NCBI RefSeq assembly: GCF_000245795.1
Contig: NZ_JH601133.1
Location: 367,288-431,287, forward strand
DNA: 64,000 nt
DNA from: Facklamia languida CCUG 37842
GTDB lineage: Bacteria; Bacillota; Bacilli; Lactobacillales; Aerococcaceae
Direction of reading: 5' to 3'
A program made the position numbers and the translations under genes. The stretch's first letter is position 1. Each line of letters opens with the position of its first letter. Below the pieces are notes generated by a model. It searched no databases, was not told the DNA's origin, and was given only the letters and a program-made list of their open reading frames with translations. Below, piece by piece: positions 44,780 through 55,766 of the stretch.

Positions 44780-45472
44780 TTATCTTCGATCTAACTGGCG
44801 GGCCCACTTCATCCCCGCCCATTGCAAGACTTGGACCAATACAATAATAATTATGATCGCGACATACATGATCTCATTCTCATACCGCTGATAGCCATAT
44901 CGAATCGCAAAATCCCCAATGCCACCACCGCCAACAACCCCCATAATTGTCGAATAGGACAAAAAAGAGATAAAAGCAGTCGTAAAACCAACTAACAGGG
45001 AGGATCTCGCCTCAACGTAAAGAAATTTAAAGATCAATTGAAATAGGTTTGCCCCCAATGCATCAGCTAATTCAACGACGCCCTTGGGCACATCAAATAA
45101 TGATTGTTCGACAAATCTAGCATACAAGGCCACAGCAATCACCATCATAGGAAAAGAGGCAGCAATAGGATCACCCGTTGCTCGTCCATAGACCTGCCTA
45201 ATCAGCGGTTGCATAGCAACAACCAGTAATAAGAAGGGAAAGGACCGAACAACATTCACAATCAAGTTCAAGAGTTGATGCAACCACCGACTGGATGGTG
45301 TATGCCCCAGCCGTTGTCCCTTCGACGTAAGAAACAAGAGCGTTCCTAGCGGCAGTCCCACTAGTAATGCAGCTAGCGTTGCAAATCCTAGCATAATCCC
45401 TGTTTCTCCTAAACTCGCCCATAATTTAGGCCAGTAGTCTAGAATCTTTTCAATCACTTCATTCCACTCCAC
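44780..45472 (-). CDS. metP: Methionine-type ABC transporter permease
   Basis: The protein has 230 aa, the family size (MetI/MetP). It has five or so membrane segments. The coupling-helix motif is E-L-A-D-A-L-G-A-N-L-F-Q-L, the equivalent of the E-A-A-x-x-x-G permease loop. The C-terminal part has M-G-V-V-G-G-G-G-I-G-D-F-A-I-R-Y-G-Y. It overlaps metN by 1 bp and precedes the binding-protein gene by 14 bp. The methionine assignment is by family. Confidence 0.92.
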   Translation of the reverse strand: MEWNEVIEKILDYWPKLWASLGETGIMLGFATLAALLVGLPLGTLLFLTSKGQRLGHTPSSRWLHQLLNLIVNVVRSFPFLLLVVAMQPLIRQVYGRATGDPIAASFPMMVIAVALYARFVEQSLFDVPKGVVELADALGANLFQLIFKFLYVEARSSLLVGFTTAFISFLSYSTIMGVVGGGGIGDFAIRYGYQRYENEIMYVAIIIIIVLVQVLQWAGMKWARQLDRR

Positions 45473-46203
45473 TACGCCAATACCTCCAAGACCTTATCAT
45501 GATAAGTGCCTTCAAAACTTTTTGCTTGAGCTGAATGGTTATCCACGATATCGACCAAGCGTCCTGCTTCAATTAAGGCAACACGTTGACACAATTGTTG
45601 AACAACATCCAGTTCATGCGTAACTACTACGATCGTCATATTGAACTTTTGATGGGCAGCTCTTAAGAGATTGACCACTTCAGACGTCATGACCATGTCT
45701 AAGGCTGAAGTCGGCTCATCACACAAAAGAATTTCTGGTTTAGTTATCAAGGCGCGCGCAATCCCAACTCTTTGCTTTTGTCCACCAGACAACTGACTGG
45801 GATACTGGTGACGTTGATTTTCTAAGCCCACAAATTTCAAGACACTCTCTAAGGATAAGCTATCTTCGTAAGCATGCAATGACAGTGGGAGCAAGATGTT
45901 CTCAGCAACCGTCTTATTATTTAAGAGATTAAACTGCTGAAAAACCATTGAGATTTTCTTTCGCTTTAAGCGTAAAGCCTCTTTACTTGAAGCAGTTAGA
46001 TCTTCTCCATCGATCAACACACTTCCTGTCGTTGGCTTTTCGAGCAGGTTAATAAACCGTAATAAGGTCGATTTGCCTGCGCCACTCTCACCCACTATTC
46101 CAAAAATTTCATTGGATTGGATACTTAAAGATACCCCGTCGACAGCTCGTATCTTGTGATTATTTATGTGATACTCCTTAGCGACATCAACAAGTTCGAT
46201 CAT
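45472..46203 (-). CDS. metN: Methionine-type ABC transporter ATPase, short form
   Basis: The protein has 243 aa. Walker A is G-E-S-G-A-G-K-S-T, the signature L-S-G-G-Q-K-Q-R, Walker B I-L-L-C-D-E-P-T-S-A-L-D, and the switch His lies in V-T-H-E-L-D. N-H-K-I-R-A-V-D-G-V near the start is typical of MetN. Typical MetN proteins have about 340 aa with a C-terminal NIL/C2 domain that senses internal methionine; here the protein ends right after the ATPase core. So either trans-inhibition is lost or the substrate differs. It is first in the operon. Confidence 0.88.
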   Translation of the reverse strand: MIELVDVAKEYHINNHKIRAVDGVSLSIQSNEIFGIVGESGAGKSTLLRFINLLEKPTTGSVLIDGEDLTASSKEALRLKRKKISMVFQQFNLLNNKTVAENILLPLSLHAYEDSLSLESVLKFVGLENQRHQYPSQLSGGQKQRVGIARALITKPEILLCDEPTSALDMVMTSEVVNLLRAAHQKFNMTIVVVTHELDVVQQLCQRVALIEAGRLVDIVDNHSAQAKSFEGTYHDKVLEVLA

Positions 46204-46239
46204 TTATTCACCTTCCTTTCCTAAATATTCCCCGCCAAC

Positions 46240-46268
46240 ATGATAGCAGACTTTGACTATTTAGTAAA
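46240..46268 (-). promoter_or_regulatory. Probable promoter of the metN operon
   Basis: On the minus strand: -35 TTTACT, a 17-bp spacer, and -10 TATCAT, about 35 bp before metN. Directly upstream of the -35 lies an inverted repeat TCTGGAA (46270-46276) / TTCCAGA (46301-46307) that could be an operator. No S-box, T-box or SMK box is visible. Confidence 0.4.
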
Positions 46269-46345
46269 TTCTGGAAGTAATCCTTTTCCTTTTCTTTCAA
46301 TTCCAGACCCTTCTTCGGCAAGAAGTGTACTCTGCGATTATCTGT

Positions 46346-46375
46346 TGACAAGATTTTCACCTTTTTCGTATTAAA
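46346..46375 (+). promoter_or_regulatory. Promoter of the EamA transporter gene
   Basis: Consensus -35 TTGACA (46346-46351), an 18-bp spacer, and -10 TATTAA (46370-46375). It is divergent from the metN promoter. Confidence 0.55.
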
Positions 46376-46431
46376 ATGTAGTTTATCTTTATTAATTTTA
46401 TTGTTACACTACATCCCGAGGTGATTTATTT

Positions 46432-47373
46432 TTGAAAGAACAAACAAAACCAAAACAACCAACTCGGCACACACTTTTAGCCAAATTGGCTTTACTCATT
46501 GTTGCTTTTCTTTGGGGCAGTTCGCTCACCGTCGTCAAGGATGTTTCAGCAGTTTTTAATCCCCTACTGATTCTCGCCTTACGCTTTTCCATAGCAGGGC
46601 TAATTCTAGTGGCCATCTTCTGGCGCAAGGTTAAAAACGCGACAAAAGCGGATTGGATCAACGGAATCAAAATTGGTATTTGCTTATTTGCAGCCTATAC
46701 CAGTCAAACGCTGGGAGTTACCTATACCGATCCAGGACGGTCCGCCTTCTTATCCGCCTCCTACTGCGTCATCGTTCCCTTCCTTGCCTGGTGGTTAATA
46801 AGCAAAAAACCAGACAAGTTCAATCTCATTGCGGCACTCTTAGTGATTGTCGGCATTTATTTTGTTTCAATGGCTGGTAATTCCGTCTTTGAGGCTGGTA
46901 AAGATGCCGTTATTGGTGATGGATTGGCCCTAGTTAGTGGCTTCCTTTTTGCCCTACACATTGTCGCGATCACTAAATATTCTGATGGAAGAGATCCGAT
47001 CTTGATGACCATTGTTCAATTTATTGTCGCAGCCCTTTTATCCTGGCCAGCAACCTTCTTATTTGAGAATAACCAAGGCCTTGAATTGACGCGACCCGCT
47101 GTTCTCGAAATGCTATACCTAGCTGTTTTATGTACTACTCTTGCAATCCTCTTGCAAAATCTCGGTCAACGCTATACCAATGAATCAACAGCTGCCATTA
47201 TTCTGACCTTGGAATCCGTGTTTGGAATTATTATTCCTGTCCTTTTAGGCATCGAGCAATTAACCAAATATACTTTAATTGGCTTTAGCCTGATTTTCCT
47301 TGCAATCATCATTTCGGAGACAAAACTCAGCTTCCTACTGGACAAAGAGACTTCCTCAACGACCCAGCCATGA
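46432..47373 (+). CDS. EamA/DMT-family transporter
   Basis: 313 aa with about ten hydrophobic segments arranged as two EamA repeats (roughly 15-145 and 165-300). The first repeat shows F-L-W-G-S-S-L-T-V-V-K, the second G-F-L-F-A-L-H-I-V-A and P-V-L-L-G-I-E-Q-L-T, typical of drug/metabolite exporters of the RhaT/YdcZ type. It starts with TTG after GAGGTGA. The substrate is not predictable. Confidence 0.85.
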   Translation: MKEQTKPKQPTRHTLLAKLALLIVAFLWGSSLTVVKDVSAVFNPLLILALRFSIAGLILVAIFWRKVKNATKADWINGIKIGICLFAAYTSQTLGVTYTDPGRSAFLSASYCVIVPFLAWWLISKKPDKFNLIAALLVIVGIYFVSMAGNSVFEAGKDAVIGDGLALVSGFLFALHIVAITKYSDGRDPILMTIVQFIVAALLSWPATFLFENNQGLELTRPAVLEMLYLAVLCTTLAILLQNLGQRYTNESTAAIILTLESVFGIIIPVLLGIEQLTKYTLIGFSLIFLAIIISETKLSFLLDKETSSTTQP

Positions 47374-47381
47374 TTTAAAAT

Positions 47382-47414
47382 AAAAAGCGAGTAGCTTGAC
47401 GCTACTCGCTTTTT
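47382..47414. terminator. Bidirectional terminator shared by the EamA gene and the eno operon
   Basis: A perfect 14-bp stem (47382-47395 with 47401-47414), a 5-base loop, A5 on one side and T5-6 on the other, located between convergent genes. Confidence 0.9.
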
Positions 47415-47482
47415 TGCTTGCACAGAACTTGATTGGCTCAACTTGATGCGCTTCTCATAGCGATCCAACAAGGTCTATTTGT

Positions 47483-48808
<1,326 letters not shown>

Positions 48809-48864
48809 TTATCGAAACAAGACTGCTTCAGCTTCATTGTATGCATTCATCACTTAAAATTCAA

Positions 48865-50418
48865 TTAATCACTCAACTCATGGTTTGCTTTCACAATCAA
48901 GGACTGGCCTGTCATTTCAGCTGGTTGTGGAAGATGAAGCAGATCCAGCATAGTTGGCGCAATATCACAAAGTTGGCCATCTTCTCTTAACTGGATGCCA
49001 GCTTGAGTTACAATGACCGGCACTGGGACAGTTGTATGCGCTGTATGGGGTTTGCCTTCCTCAGTCGTCATCGTCTCAGCATTCCCATGATCCGCAAAGA
49101 TAATTGCCTTTCCTCCCTTAGCTAGTATGGCATCGACAACTAGTCCCAAGTTCTCATCTACTGCCTCAATCGCTCTAATCGTCGGTTGTAATTGCCCTGA
49201 ATGCCCCACCATATCAGGATTAGCAAAGTTCAAGATTATCGCATCATACTGGTCCTCTTGGATGGATTGATGAAGGGCCTGACCAACTTCATACGCGGAC
49301 ATCTCTGGCTTGAGATCATAAGTGGCCACTTTGGGTGATGGGATGAGAATACGGTCTTCACCTGGAAACTCTTCATTACTTCCCCCATTCATGAAGAAAG
49401 TCACATGGGGATATTTCTCGGTCTCAGCAATACGTAACTGCTTAAGCCCTGCCTTGGATAGGACTTCCCCGAGAACATTCTTAAGCTGAATAGGGGGAAA
49501 AGCCACATCCGCCTTCATTCCGTCTTGATAATGTGTCATGGTTACCAACTTCAGATTTTGCAAACCGGATCCCCGATCAAAATAGGGCCAATCCTCTTGG
49601 GTTAAGGCATTGGATAATTGAATCGCCCGATCAGGTCTAAAGTTAAAGAAAATCACCGCATCCTTGTCAGAAATAGCTGCTGTTGGATGCCCCTCAGAGC
49701 CAATGACCGAGGGCACAATAAACTCATCGGTCACACCCTGCAGATAACTTTGCTCAACCGCCTGATAGGCACTTTCAAAATACTTACCTTGACCCTTTAC
49801 TAAAGCATCATAGGCTAATTGAAGGCGTTCCCACCGCTTATCTCGGTCCATGGCATAATAGCGACCTGAAACTGTAGCGATCTCACCCAGCCCGACCTTC
49901 GTTAAATGACTCTCGATTTGTTCGATATAGGAGAGACCTGCCTTCGGGTCAACATCACGACCATCCATAAAAGCATGGATATATAATTTTTGAATCCCTT
50001 TTGCTTTAGCCAAGTCAACTAATGCCATCAAGTGATGGATATGGCTATGAACTCCCCCATCCGACAATAAGCCCATCAGGTGAAGATTAGACCCCTCGGT
50101 CTTCACATGGTCAAAAGCCCGATTAAAAGCCGCATTCGATTGAAATTCCCCCGTCTTAATGGCTTGATCAATACGAGTTAAACTCTGATAGACAACTCGA
50201 CCAGCTCCAATATTAGTGTGACCTACCTCTGAATTTCCCATTTGACCCTCCGGTAAGCCAACTGCTAATCCTGAGGCTTTGAGACAGGCATGGGGGAAAG
50301 TATTGTAATAGCGGTCAAAGTTTGGCTTATGTGCTTGAGCCACCGCATTTCCTTCAACATGATGCTCGCGCCAGCCAAAACCATCTAAAATTATAATGGC
50401 AACTGGAGATTTGGTCAT
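48865..50418 (-). CDS. gpmI: 2,3-bisphosphoglycerate-independent phosphoglycerate mutase
   Basis: The protein has 517 aa. It interconverts 3- and 2-phosphoglycerate through a phosphoserine and two Mn ions. I-L-D-G-F-G at the N-terminus and Q-M-G-N-S-E-V-G-H with the active-site Ser are present, as are the metal-binding [12 protein letters not shown] and F-A-D-H-G-N-A-E motifs. It overlaps tpiA by one base. The cofactor-independent type is the one found in Bacillus operons. Confidence 0.97.
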   Translation of the reverse strand: MTKSPVAIIILDGFGWREHHVEGNAVAQAHKPNFDRYYNTFPHACLKASGLAVGLPEGQMGNSEVGHTNIGAGRVVYQSLTRIDQAIKTGEFQSNAAFNRAFDHVKTEGSNLHLMGLLSDGGVHSHIHHLMALVDLAKAKGIQKLYIHAFMDGRDVDPKAGLSYIEQIESHLTKVGLGEIATVSGRYYAMDRDKRWERLQLAYDALVKGQGKYFESAYQAVEQSYLQGVTDEFIVPSVIGSEGHPTAAISDKDAVIFFNFRPDRAIQLSNALTQEDWPYFDRGSGLQNLKLVTMTHYQDGMKADVAFPPIQLKNVLGEVLSKAGLKQLRIAETEKYPHVTFFMNGGSNEEFPGEDRILIPSPKVATYDLKPEMSAYEVGQALHQSIQEDQYDAIILNFANPDMVGHSGQLQPTIRAIEAVDENLGLVVDAILAKGGKAIIFADHGNAETMTTEEGKPHTAHTTVPVPVIVTQAGIQLREDGQLCDIAPTMLDLLHLPQPAEMTGQSLIVKANHELSD

Positions 50419-51176
50419 TACTTACTCGCCTCCAATAAGTCTAAAAAAGATTGAACCTCTAAACTTGCGCCTCCGACAAGGGCACCATCCACATCAGGTG
50501 CTTGAAGATATTCCCCAATGTTCGCAGGCTTAACCGAACCACCGTAAAGTATGTGCACTTTGTTGGCCACTTCTTCACTAAATTCTTGTGCGATGACTTG
50601 ACGTATCGCCTGACACATCCGCTGAGCATCCTCTTGTGTGGCGGATTGCCCAGTTCCAATCGCCCAGATGGGTTCATAAGCAATCATCAAATTCTGTACT
50701 TGATCTAGGGTTAACCCTTTGATGGCAGCTTTTATCTGGTCTGCTACAAATGAGCTGGCTTGGCCGGCCTGATAGGTCTCCAGGCTTTCACCACAACAGA
50801 TAATTGGGACCATCCCGTTCGCAAAAATTGCTTGGGCTTTCTGGTTAATTTCTTGATCGGATTCATGGAAATATTGACGACGCTCCGAATGTCCAATGAT
50901 GACATGACTGACGCCAATGCTTGCTAGAGCACTTGGACTATTCTCTCCTGTATAAGCACCTTTGTTTTCCCAAAAGCAATTCTGTGCGGCTAATTGGATG
51001 GGTGTATCTTCTAAGGCTTCGCTTAAGGTCGTCAAATAGACAGCCGGTGCGCCAATGATCGCAACATGTGAATCATCGACTGGCAATGAGTCTGGTAACC
51101 CTTCTATAAAAGAATAAACTTCCTCAATCTGCTTGTTCATCTTCCAATTTCCAGCAATAATTTTTTTCCGTGACAT
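50418..51176 (-). CDS. tpiA: Triosephosphate isomerase
   Basis: The protein has 252 aa. It interconverts DHAP and glyceraldehyde-3-phosphate. The N-W-K-M-N segment (Lys13 type), H-S-E-R-R with the electrophilic His, [11 protein letters not shown] with the catalytic Glu, and Y-G-G-S-V-K are present. It lies 18 bp after pgk. Confidence 0.98.
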   Translation of the reverse strand: MSRKKIIAGNWKMNKQIEEVYSFIEGLPDSLPVDDSHVAIIGAPAVYLTTLSEALEDTPIQLAAQNCFWENKGAYTGENSPSALASIGVSHVIIGHSERRQYFHESDQEINQKAQAIFANGMVPIICCGESLETYQAGQASSFVADQIKAAIKGLTLDQVQNLMIAYEPIWAIGTGQSATQEDAQRMCQAIRQVIAQEFSEEVANKVHILYGGSVKPANIGEYLQAPDVDGALVGGASLEVQSFLDLLEASK

Positions 51177-51194
51177 TGTCTTCTCCCTTCATCA

Positions 51195-52391
51195 TTAAAG
51201 GTCATCTATTGCAACTAAACCAGGCAATTCGCTTCCCTCCAGATAAGTCAGTGAAGCCCCGCCTCCAGTTGAAATATGTGTGAATTGATCTTCGAAACCT
51301 AACTGGCTAACAGCAGCTGCTGAATCACCGCCCCCAACAATCGTAGTCGCATCTTGCAACTGAGCAATTGCACGACAGAGACCAACTGTCCCCTTAGCAA
51401 AATTCGCCATCTCAAACACGCCCATTGGGCCATTCCAAACCACCGTCGCTGCGTCCTGTAAAGTTTCGGTAAACAGCTCAATTGATTTTGGTCCAATATC
51501 CATCCCCATCTCTTCCGCTGGAATTTGATTAGAGGGTACTACATGATGGTCTGCTTCATTTGAGAATTCTTTAGCGACCACTGTGTCCACTGGTAAGACC
51601 AACTTATCTCCTGCTTGCTCTAAGATTTCCTTGGCAATGGCTAAGCGGTCGTCTTCACAAATTGATTGTCCTATTTCCCATCCTTTGGCCTTGAAGAATG
51701 TATAGGCCATACCCCCACCGATAATAATCTTATCGGCCTTCTGGATAAGGTTCTCAATCACTTTGATTTTATCAGAGACTTTGGCGCCTCCTAGAATCGC
51801 GACAAAGGGACGCTTGGGTTGGTCAACCGCTTCACCCAAGAATTGAACCTCCTTTTCCATCAAGAAGCCAATAGCGGATTCTAAATGCTGGGCAATCCCT
51901 ACATTTGAAGCGTGAGCACGATGGGCTGTTCCAAAAGCATCATTAACAAACAAATCCCCCAGAGAGGCCCAATATTTGCCTAATTCCTCGTCATTCTTCG
52001 ATTCTTTCTTACCATCTAAGTCTTCAAAGCGGGTATTTTGCACTAAGACAACTTCCCCTTCTTTAAGTGATTGGATCGCTGATTCTAACTCACTACCACG
52101 AGTTTGTGGGCAAAAAGTAACCTCTTGATCCAATAACTCTGCTAATCTTTTGGCAACTGGTTGGAGATCACGGTCAGGGTTTTCGATATCTTCTGCTTGT
52201 TTGATCTTTCCGAGGTGAGAAAATAAGACGACCTTCGCTTGATGATCAATCAGATATTGAATCGTTTCTAAAGCAGCCACAATTCGCTTATCATCCGTTA
52301 TTCGGCCGGATTGCATGGGAACATTAAAATCAACCCTCACCAAAACGGTATTTCCCTTTACTGAAAGATCTTTAATGGTTTTTTTTGTCAT
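51195..52391 (-). CDS. pgk: Phosphoglycerate kinase
   Basis: The protein has 398 aa. It makes ATP from 1,3-bisphosphoglycerate. V-R-V-D-F-N-V-P at the N-terminus, [26 protein letters not shown] and the C-terminal G-G-G-D-S-A-A-A signature are present. A terminator-like hairpin separates it from gap (see 52409-52439). Confidence 0.98.
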   Translation of the reverse strand: MTKKTIKDLSVKGNTVLVRVDFNVPMQSGRITDDKRIVAALETIQYLIDHQAKVVLFSHLGKIKQAEDIENPDRDLQPVAKRLAELLDQEVTFCPQTRGSELESAIQSLKEGEVVLVQNTRFEDLDGKKESKNDEELGKYWASLGDLFVNDAFGTAHRAHASNVGIAQHLESAIGFLMEKEVQFLGEAVDQPKRPFVAILGGAKVSDKIKVIENLIQKADKIIIGGGMAYTFFKAKGWEIGQSICEDDRLAIAKEILEQAGDKLVLPVDTVVAKEFSNEADHHVVPSNQIPAEEMGMDIGPKSIELFTETLQDAATVVWNGPMGVFEMANFAKGTVGLCRAIAQLQDATTIVGGGDSAAAVSQLGFEDQFTHISTGGGASLTYLEGSELPGLVAIDDL

Positions 52392-52408
52392 TTAAATTCC
52401 TCCCTTAC

Positions 52409-52439
52409 AAAAAGCGGAGAAGCGCGAAAGCTTCCCCGC
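52409..52439 (-). terminator. Intercistronic terminator between gap and pgk
   Basis: On the minus strand, GCGGGGAAGC (52430-52439) pairs with GCTTCTCCGC (52414-52423) apart from one G-T, with a 6-base loop. Five T's follow. It sits in the 64-bp gap of the glycolytic operon, so part of the transcripts probably stop after gap. Confidence 0.75.
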
Positions 52440-52455
52440 CAGTCTGGCTTTTAAA

Positions 52456-53454
52456 TTAGTTTAAATCTACAAAATATTCTAAAGTTGAGATCATATTCGC
52501 TGTGAAACCATACTCATTATCATACCATGCCGCGGTTAGGACAATTTGGTCATCCCCTTCGCCCATAACCTTCGTTAGGGTTGCATCAAAAACAGAACCT
52601 GCTGGATAACCGATGATATCAGCTGATACAACTTCATCTTCTTCATAAACAAAAGCATCCGAAGCATGTTTCTTCATCGCAGCATTAATCTCTTCACTCG
52701 TTACTTCTTTATCTAAGACCGCATATAACTCTGTCAGCGAACCCGTAATAGTTGGTACTCTAAGAGCAGCCCCATCAATCTTTCCATCTAATTCAGGGAT
52801 TACTTTACCGATCGCCTTAGCTGCTCCAGTAGAAGCTGGAATAATTGAGAAGGCACCCGCACGATTCTTACGTCCTCCTGGAGAATCTTGGAGTTTTTGT
52901 GTTGCTGTATAAGCGTGAACGGTTACCATTTGGCCAGATTTTAAGCCAAACTCATCATTTAAAACTTTGACCATTGGTGCTAAACAGTTTGTCGTACAAG
53001 AGGCAGCAGAGACAATCACATCATCCGCCGAAAGTTCCTGGTGGTTCACTCCATATACGATCGTTTTGGTGACTTGATCTTTAGCGGGAGCTGAAATTAA
53101 GACCCGCTTTGCGCCTGCATCAATATGTGCTTGGGCTTTTTCAGCTGAATTATAAAAGCCTGTACACTCTAAGACAAATTCAACACCTAATTGATCCCAA
53201 GGTAATTTAGATGCGTCCTTTTCTTCGAATGCTTTGATTTCTTTGCCATCAACCACTAATACATCGCCCTTAGCTTCCACTGAATATGGGAAACGTCCTT
53301 GAGCTGAATCATACTTTAATAGATAGGCTAAATCTTCATTATCTGTCAAGTCATTAATAGCCACAACCTCTAAATCGGATCCCTTTTCTAAAATCCGGCG
53401 AAGTGCTAACCGTCCAATCCGACCAAACCCATTAATTGCAATCTTAGTTGACAT
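52456..53454 (-). CDS. gap: Glyceraldehyde-3-phosphate dehydrogenase, glycolytic
   Basis: 332 aa from the ATG at 53454, with AAGGGGGA upstream; a TTG lies one codon earlier. The N-terminal NAD motif is I-N-G-F-G-R-I-G-R, the catalytic S-A-S-C-T-T-N-C holds the active Cys, and H-A-Y-T is present. Asn-Asp (I-N-D-L-T) after the second strand suggests NAD preference. It lies between cggR and pgk and is the glycolytic GapA type. Confidence 0.97.
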   Translation of the reverse strand: MSTKIAINGFGRIGRLALRRILEKGSDLEVVAINDLTDNEDLAYLLKYDSAQGRFPYSVEAKGDVLVVDGKEIKAFEEKDASKLPWDQLGVEFVLECTGFYNSAEKAQAHIDAGAKRVLISAPAKDQVTKTIVYGVNHQELSADDVIVSAASCTTNCLAPMVKVLNDEFGLKSGQMVTVHAYTATQKLQDSPGGRKNRAGAFSIIPASTGAAKAIGKVIPELDGKIDGAALRVPTITGSLTELYAVLDKEVTSEEINAAMKKHASDAFVYEEDEVVSADIIGYPAGSVFDATLTKVMGEGDDQIVLTAAWYDNEYGFTANMISTLEYFVDLN

Positions 53455-53467
53455 CAATTTTTCCCCC

Positions 53468-54523
53468 TTAGGATTTATTATTTAATTGGGTTTCCCCATT
53501 TAAAACTTGATAAGCGAGGCTTTTTTCGCAGATGAGAATCACCTGCTCTTTCTCTTGTTTTAACAATTGGAAGAAGCCTCGGGTAGCAAGTGCTTTATGA
53601 CCACCCGCTACTATGGTTAATATTAACGGAAAACGCTGTAAATCTTCAAGCTGGACGCCTATTCTTGGTAAAGAAAAAATCACTTCACCGTCCCGATTGT
53701 AAAAAGTGCCAAAGGCTTCCCCCACAACCTGCTTTTGCGTGATCAAATCCTGCTCTTCAGAACTCAATTGCCGCCTACCCGCCATCACCTGAGCTGAGCC
53801 TACACTTAGTAAGATGGCTTGTGCTTGACGACTGCGAGTCAAGACTTCTTGAATAGATGGGTCTTGCTGAACTTCCTGATAGGCTGTTTGGGACATTGAA
53901 TCAGGCAGATAGAGGGGTAAATAAGTCCCCTTCGTTGCTTGCGCCATCAAACCTGCAACTGTATTAGATTGAATATGAAAGGTCCCTGACACGCCTCCAC
54001 GACACGAGACAAAGGTCACAGGCCGTGCCCGTGTCAAATCAGGTGTCAAATACTGAGCAAGATTAGCAAGTGTCGTACCTCCTGTCACAGCCACATCAAT
54101 CGGTCCACTTGTTTCTTCCGCCAAAAGAGTCTGGACTTGAAGCGCAAGCGCTTGGAAGGTGTCTAATGAATCAGAGGAAGCTTGATCAACCAGGTAGCAT
54201 CTTTTTAATCCCAGCTCTTCTTCGAGTGCCCGTTCCATCGCTCTTCTTTGGTCCGAACTGACCCCAGGGTCTGACACCAGTCTTTCAAGGACAAGCCGTC
54301 CTTCTTCTTGCAACTCAATTCCTAGCCGCGTCACATCGATCAAGGCTTGGTCTCGCAAGACAGCTAATTGAGTACGTAAAGACCGTTCACTCATTTGAAC
54401 CTCTTGGGCAAGAAGCTTGCGCCCTATAGGGGAAGATTGTTGACTCAAGAGATCCAATATTCTGAGTCTGACCGCCATTAAACCTTTTAATTCTGGGACA
54501 AGTCTTAATAAAGTCTCCTCCAT
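53468..54523 (-). CDS. cggR: Central glycolytic genes repressor CggR
   Basis: 351 aa from ATG 54523, preceded by GAGGAGGTG; the frame remains open upstream to 54610 without support. An N-terminal winged helix (about 20-80, [13 protein letters not shown]) is followed by a SorC/DeoR-type sugar-phosphate-binding domain with [15 protein letters not shown] and V-A-G-G-H-K-A-L-A. CggR represses the gap operon and is released by fructose-1,6-bisphosphate. Position upstream of gap confirms it. Confidence 0.95.
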   Translation of the reverse strand: MEETLLRLVPELKGLMAVRLRILDLLSQQSSPIGRKLLAQEVQMSERSLRTQLAVLRDQALIDVTRLGIELQEEGRLVLERLVSDPGVSSDQRRAMERALEEELGLKRCYLVDQASSDSLDTFQALALQVQTLLAEETSGPIDVAVTGGTTLANLAQYLTPDLTRARPVTFVSCRGGVSGTFHIQSNTVAGLMAQATKGTYLPLYLPDSMSQTAYQEVQQDPSIQEVLTRSRQAQAILLSVGSAQVMAGRRQLSSEEQDLITQKQVVGEAFGTFYNRDGEVIFSLPRIGVQLEDLQRFPLILTIVAGGHKALATRGFFQLLKQEKEQVILICEKSLAYQVLNGETQLNNKS

Positions 54524-54539
54524 AGTCTGCACCTCCTCA

Positions 54540-54560
54540 GACGGTCCATAAACGACCATC
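54540..54560 (-). promoter_or_regulatory. Candidate CggR operator
   Basis: GGTC (54543-54546) and GACC (54554-54557) form a short dyad with a 7-base spacer. It lies between the cggR -10 and the ribosome site. Operators near the cggR start are known in Bacillus; that this short dyad is the site is inference. Confidence 0.3.
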
Positions 54561-54592
54561 AACTTCAGTGGAAAAATGCCTTTCACAATCTC

Positions 54593-54620
54593 ATTATACC
54601 CTTCACGCAAAAAACTGCAA
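54593..54620 (-). promoter_or_regulatory. Promoter of the cggR-gap-pgk-tpiA-gpmI-eno operon
   Basis: On the minus strand: -35 TTGCAG (54615-54620), a 16-bp spacer, and consensus -10 TATAAT (54593-54598), about 70 bp before cggR. Confidence 0.65.
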
Positions 54621-54703
54621 GGAATAAGAATTCGTTCAGTTGGGCGTTAATCGACCACCAATTGACTTGAAGAGTCCACTCTGTCCAATAATATCCAGGT
54701 CAT

Positions 54704-54730
54704 AGAAAAAGAGCAGGATACCCTGCTCTT
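54704..54730 (-). terminator. Terminator of clpP
   Basis: AGAGCAGG / CCTGCTCT stem (54710-54717 with 54722-54729) with a 4-base loop, followed on the minus strand by T5. It lies 8 bases after the clpP stop. Confidence 0.85.
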
Positions 54731-54736
54731 TAACAC

Positions 54737-55345
54737 TTATTTCGTTTTTTTATCGGATTGAGCCTTGCGATTCTCCATCACTTCGTCAACCAAACCATAT
54801 TCTTTTGCCTGATCAGCACTCATAAAATTATCACGATCAGTATCACGGTTAATCACATCTAAAGGTTGCCCTGTTGCTTCACTCAAAATTTGGTTGAGTC
54901 GTTCACGGGTCTTAAGGATATGGCGAGCCGCAATCTCAATCTCAGTCGCTTGGCCTTGAGCACCACCTAAAGGCTGATGAATCATGACTTCCGCATTTGG
55001 AAGTGCAAACCGTTTTCCCTTGGTCCCTGCAGCTAATAGAACAGAAGCCATTGAAGCAGCCATTCCGATCACGATCGTTTGGACATCCGCCTTAATAAAA
55101 TTCATGGTATCAAAAATCGCAAGTCCTGCTGTAACACTACCTCCAGGAGAATTAATATATAGATAGATATCCTTATCTGGATCTTGGGCATCTAAAAATA
55201 ACAGTTGGGCAATTACAGAGTTGGCCATATTATCATCGACTGGACCAGACAACATCACAATTCGGTCCTTTAAAAGACGTGAATAAATATCATAGGCACG
55301 TTCCCCTCTGGATGTTTGTTCAATCACTGTTGGAACTAAATTCAT
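54737..55345 (-). CDS. clpP: ATP-dependent Clp protease proteolytic subunit
   Basis: The protein has 202 aa. It is the serine-protease core used with ClpX/ClpC/ClpE. The catalytic Ser lies in G-M-A-A-S-M-A-S, the His in M-I-H-Q-P-L-G-G, and the Asp in the R-D-N-F-M-S segment. The start ATG follows AGGAGG. It is monocistronic, with a consensus promoter overlapped by a CtsR box. Confidence 0.98.
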   Translation of the reverse strand: MNLVPTVIEQTSRGERAYDIYSRLLKDRIVMLSGPVDDNMANSVIAQLLFLDAQDPDKDIYLYINSPGGSVTAGLAIFDTMNFIKADVQTIVIGMAASMASVLLAAGTKGKRFALPNAEVMIHQPLGGAQGQATEIEIAARHILKTRERLNQILSEATGQPLDVINRDTDRDNFMSADQAKEYGLVDEVMENRKAQSDKKTK

Positions 55346-55386
55346 TATATCTCCTCCTAGTCATTTCAAGAAATCTGCACGCGTTC

Positions 55387-55415
55387 AGTATACCTCATAG
55401 GTCAAGAAAGGTCAA
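55387..55415 (-). promoter_or_regulatory. Promoter of clpP
   Basis: On the minus strand: -35 TTGACC (55410-55415), a 17-bp spacer, and -10 TATACT (55387-55392). The -35 lies inside the CtsR repeat. Confidence 0.8.
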
Positions 55416-55416
55416 G
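55400..55416 (+). promoter_or_regulatory. CtsR operator
   Basis: The direct heptad repeat GGTCAAG-AAA-GGTCAAG matches the CtsR consensus (A/G)GTCAAA-NAN-(A/G)GTCAAA with only the last base of each heptad changed. It covers the clpP -35, the expected repressor position. CtsR itself is not in this window. Confidence 0.85.
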
Positions 55417-55484
55417 AAAAGTAGCTGTTCAATCCATCTAGCTTGATCGACTTTTTATGACAAGCCTGTGGAATCCCATCAAAT

Positions 55485-55516
55485 CAAAAAAGCTAAGGAC
55501 GAATTGTCACTTAGCT
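55485..55516 (-). terminator. Terminator after rpmF
   Basis: Minus-strand AGCTAAG (55510-55516) pairs with CTTAGCT (55491-55497), with an inner GAC/GTC, followed by a T-run. Confidence 0.75.
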
Positions 55517-55556
55517 CTGGAATTTGCTGAGATAGCTGATTATCTTATTGATTCAA

Positions 55557-55739
55557 TTAGTCGGCTGACTTGCTGGTAACTTCTTTACCATCATAATAAC
55601 CGCAAGCTGAACACACTCGGTGGCTTAATTTTAATTCGCCACATTCAGGACACGCATTCATACCTGGGACATTTAATTTAAAATGTGTACGACGTTTTCT
55701 TTTAACTGATTTAGATGTTCTTCTCTTTGGAACTGCCAT
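55557..55739 (-). CDS. rpmF: 50S ribosomal protein L32
   Basis: The protein has 60 aa. It starts [11 protein letters not shown] and has a zinc ribbon C-P-E-C (33-36) and C-S-A-C, so it is the zinc-binding form. It follows the DUF177 gene by 27 bp, the almost universal yceD-rpmF pairing. Confidence 0.98.
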   Translation of the reverse strand: MAVPKRRTSKSVKRKRRTHFKLNVPGMNACPECGELKLSHRVCSACGYYDGKEVTSKSAD

Positions 55740-55766
55740 CTTCTACACCTCCTGAAATATCAATGA

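Noticed and set aside
46263-46283. CodY-type box near the metN promoter
   Set aside because: Alignment to AATTTTCWGAAAATT leaves about six mismatches, too many for a call.
54524-54610. N-terminal 29-residue extension of CggR
   Set aside because: The open frame extends upstream, but the strong GAGGAGGTG precedes the ATG at 54523, and the extension covers the probable operator region.
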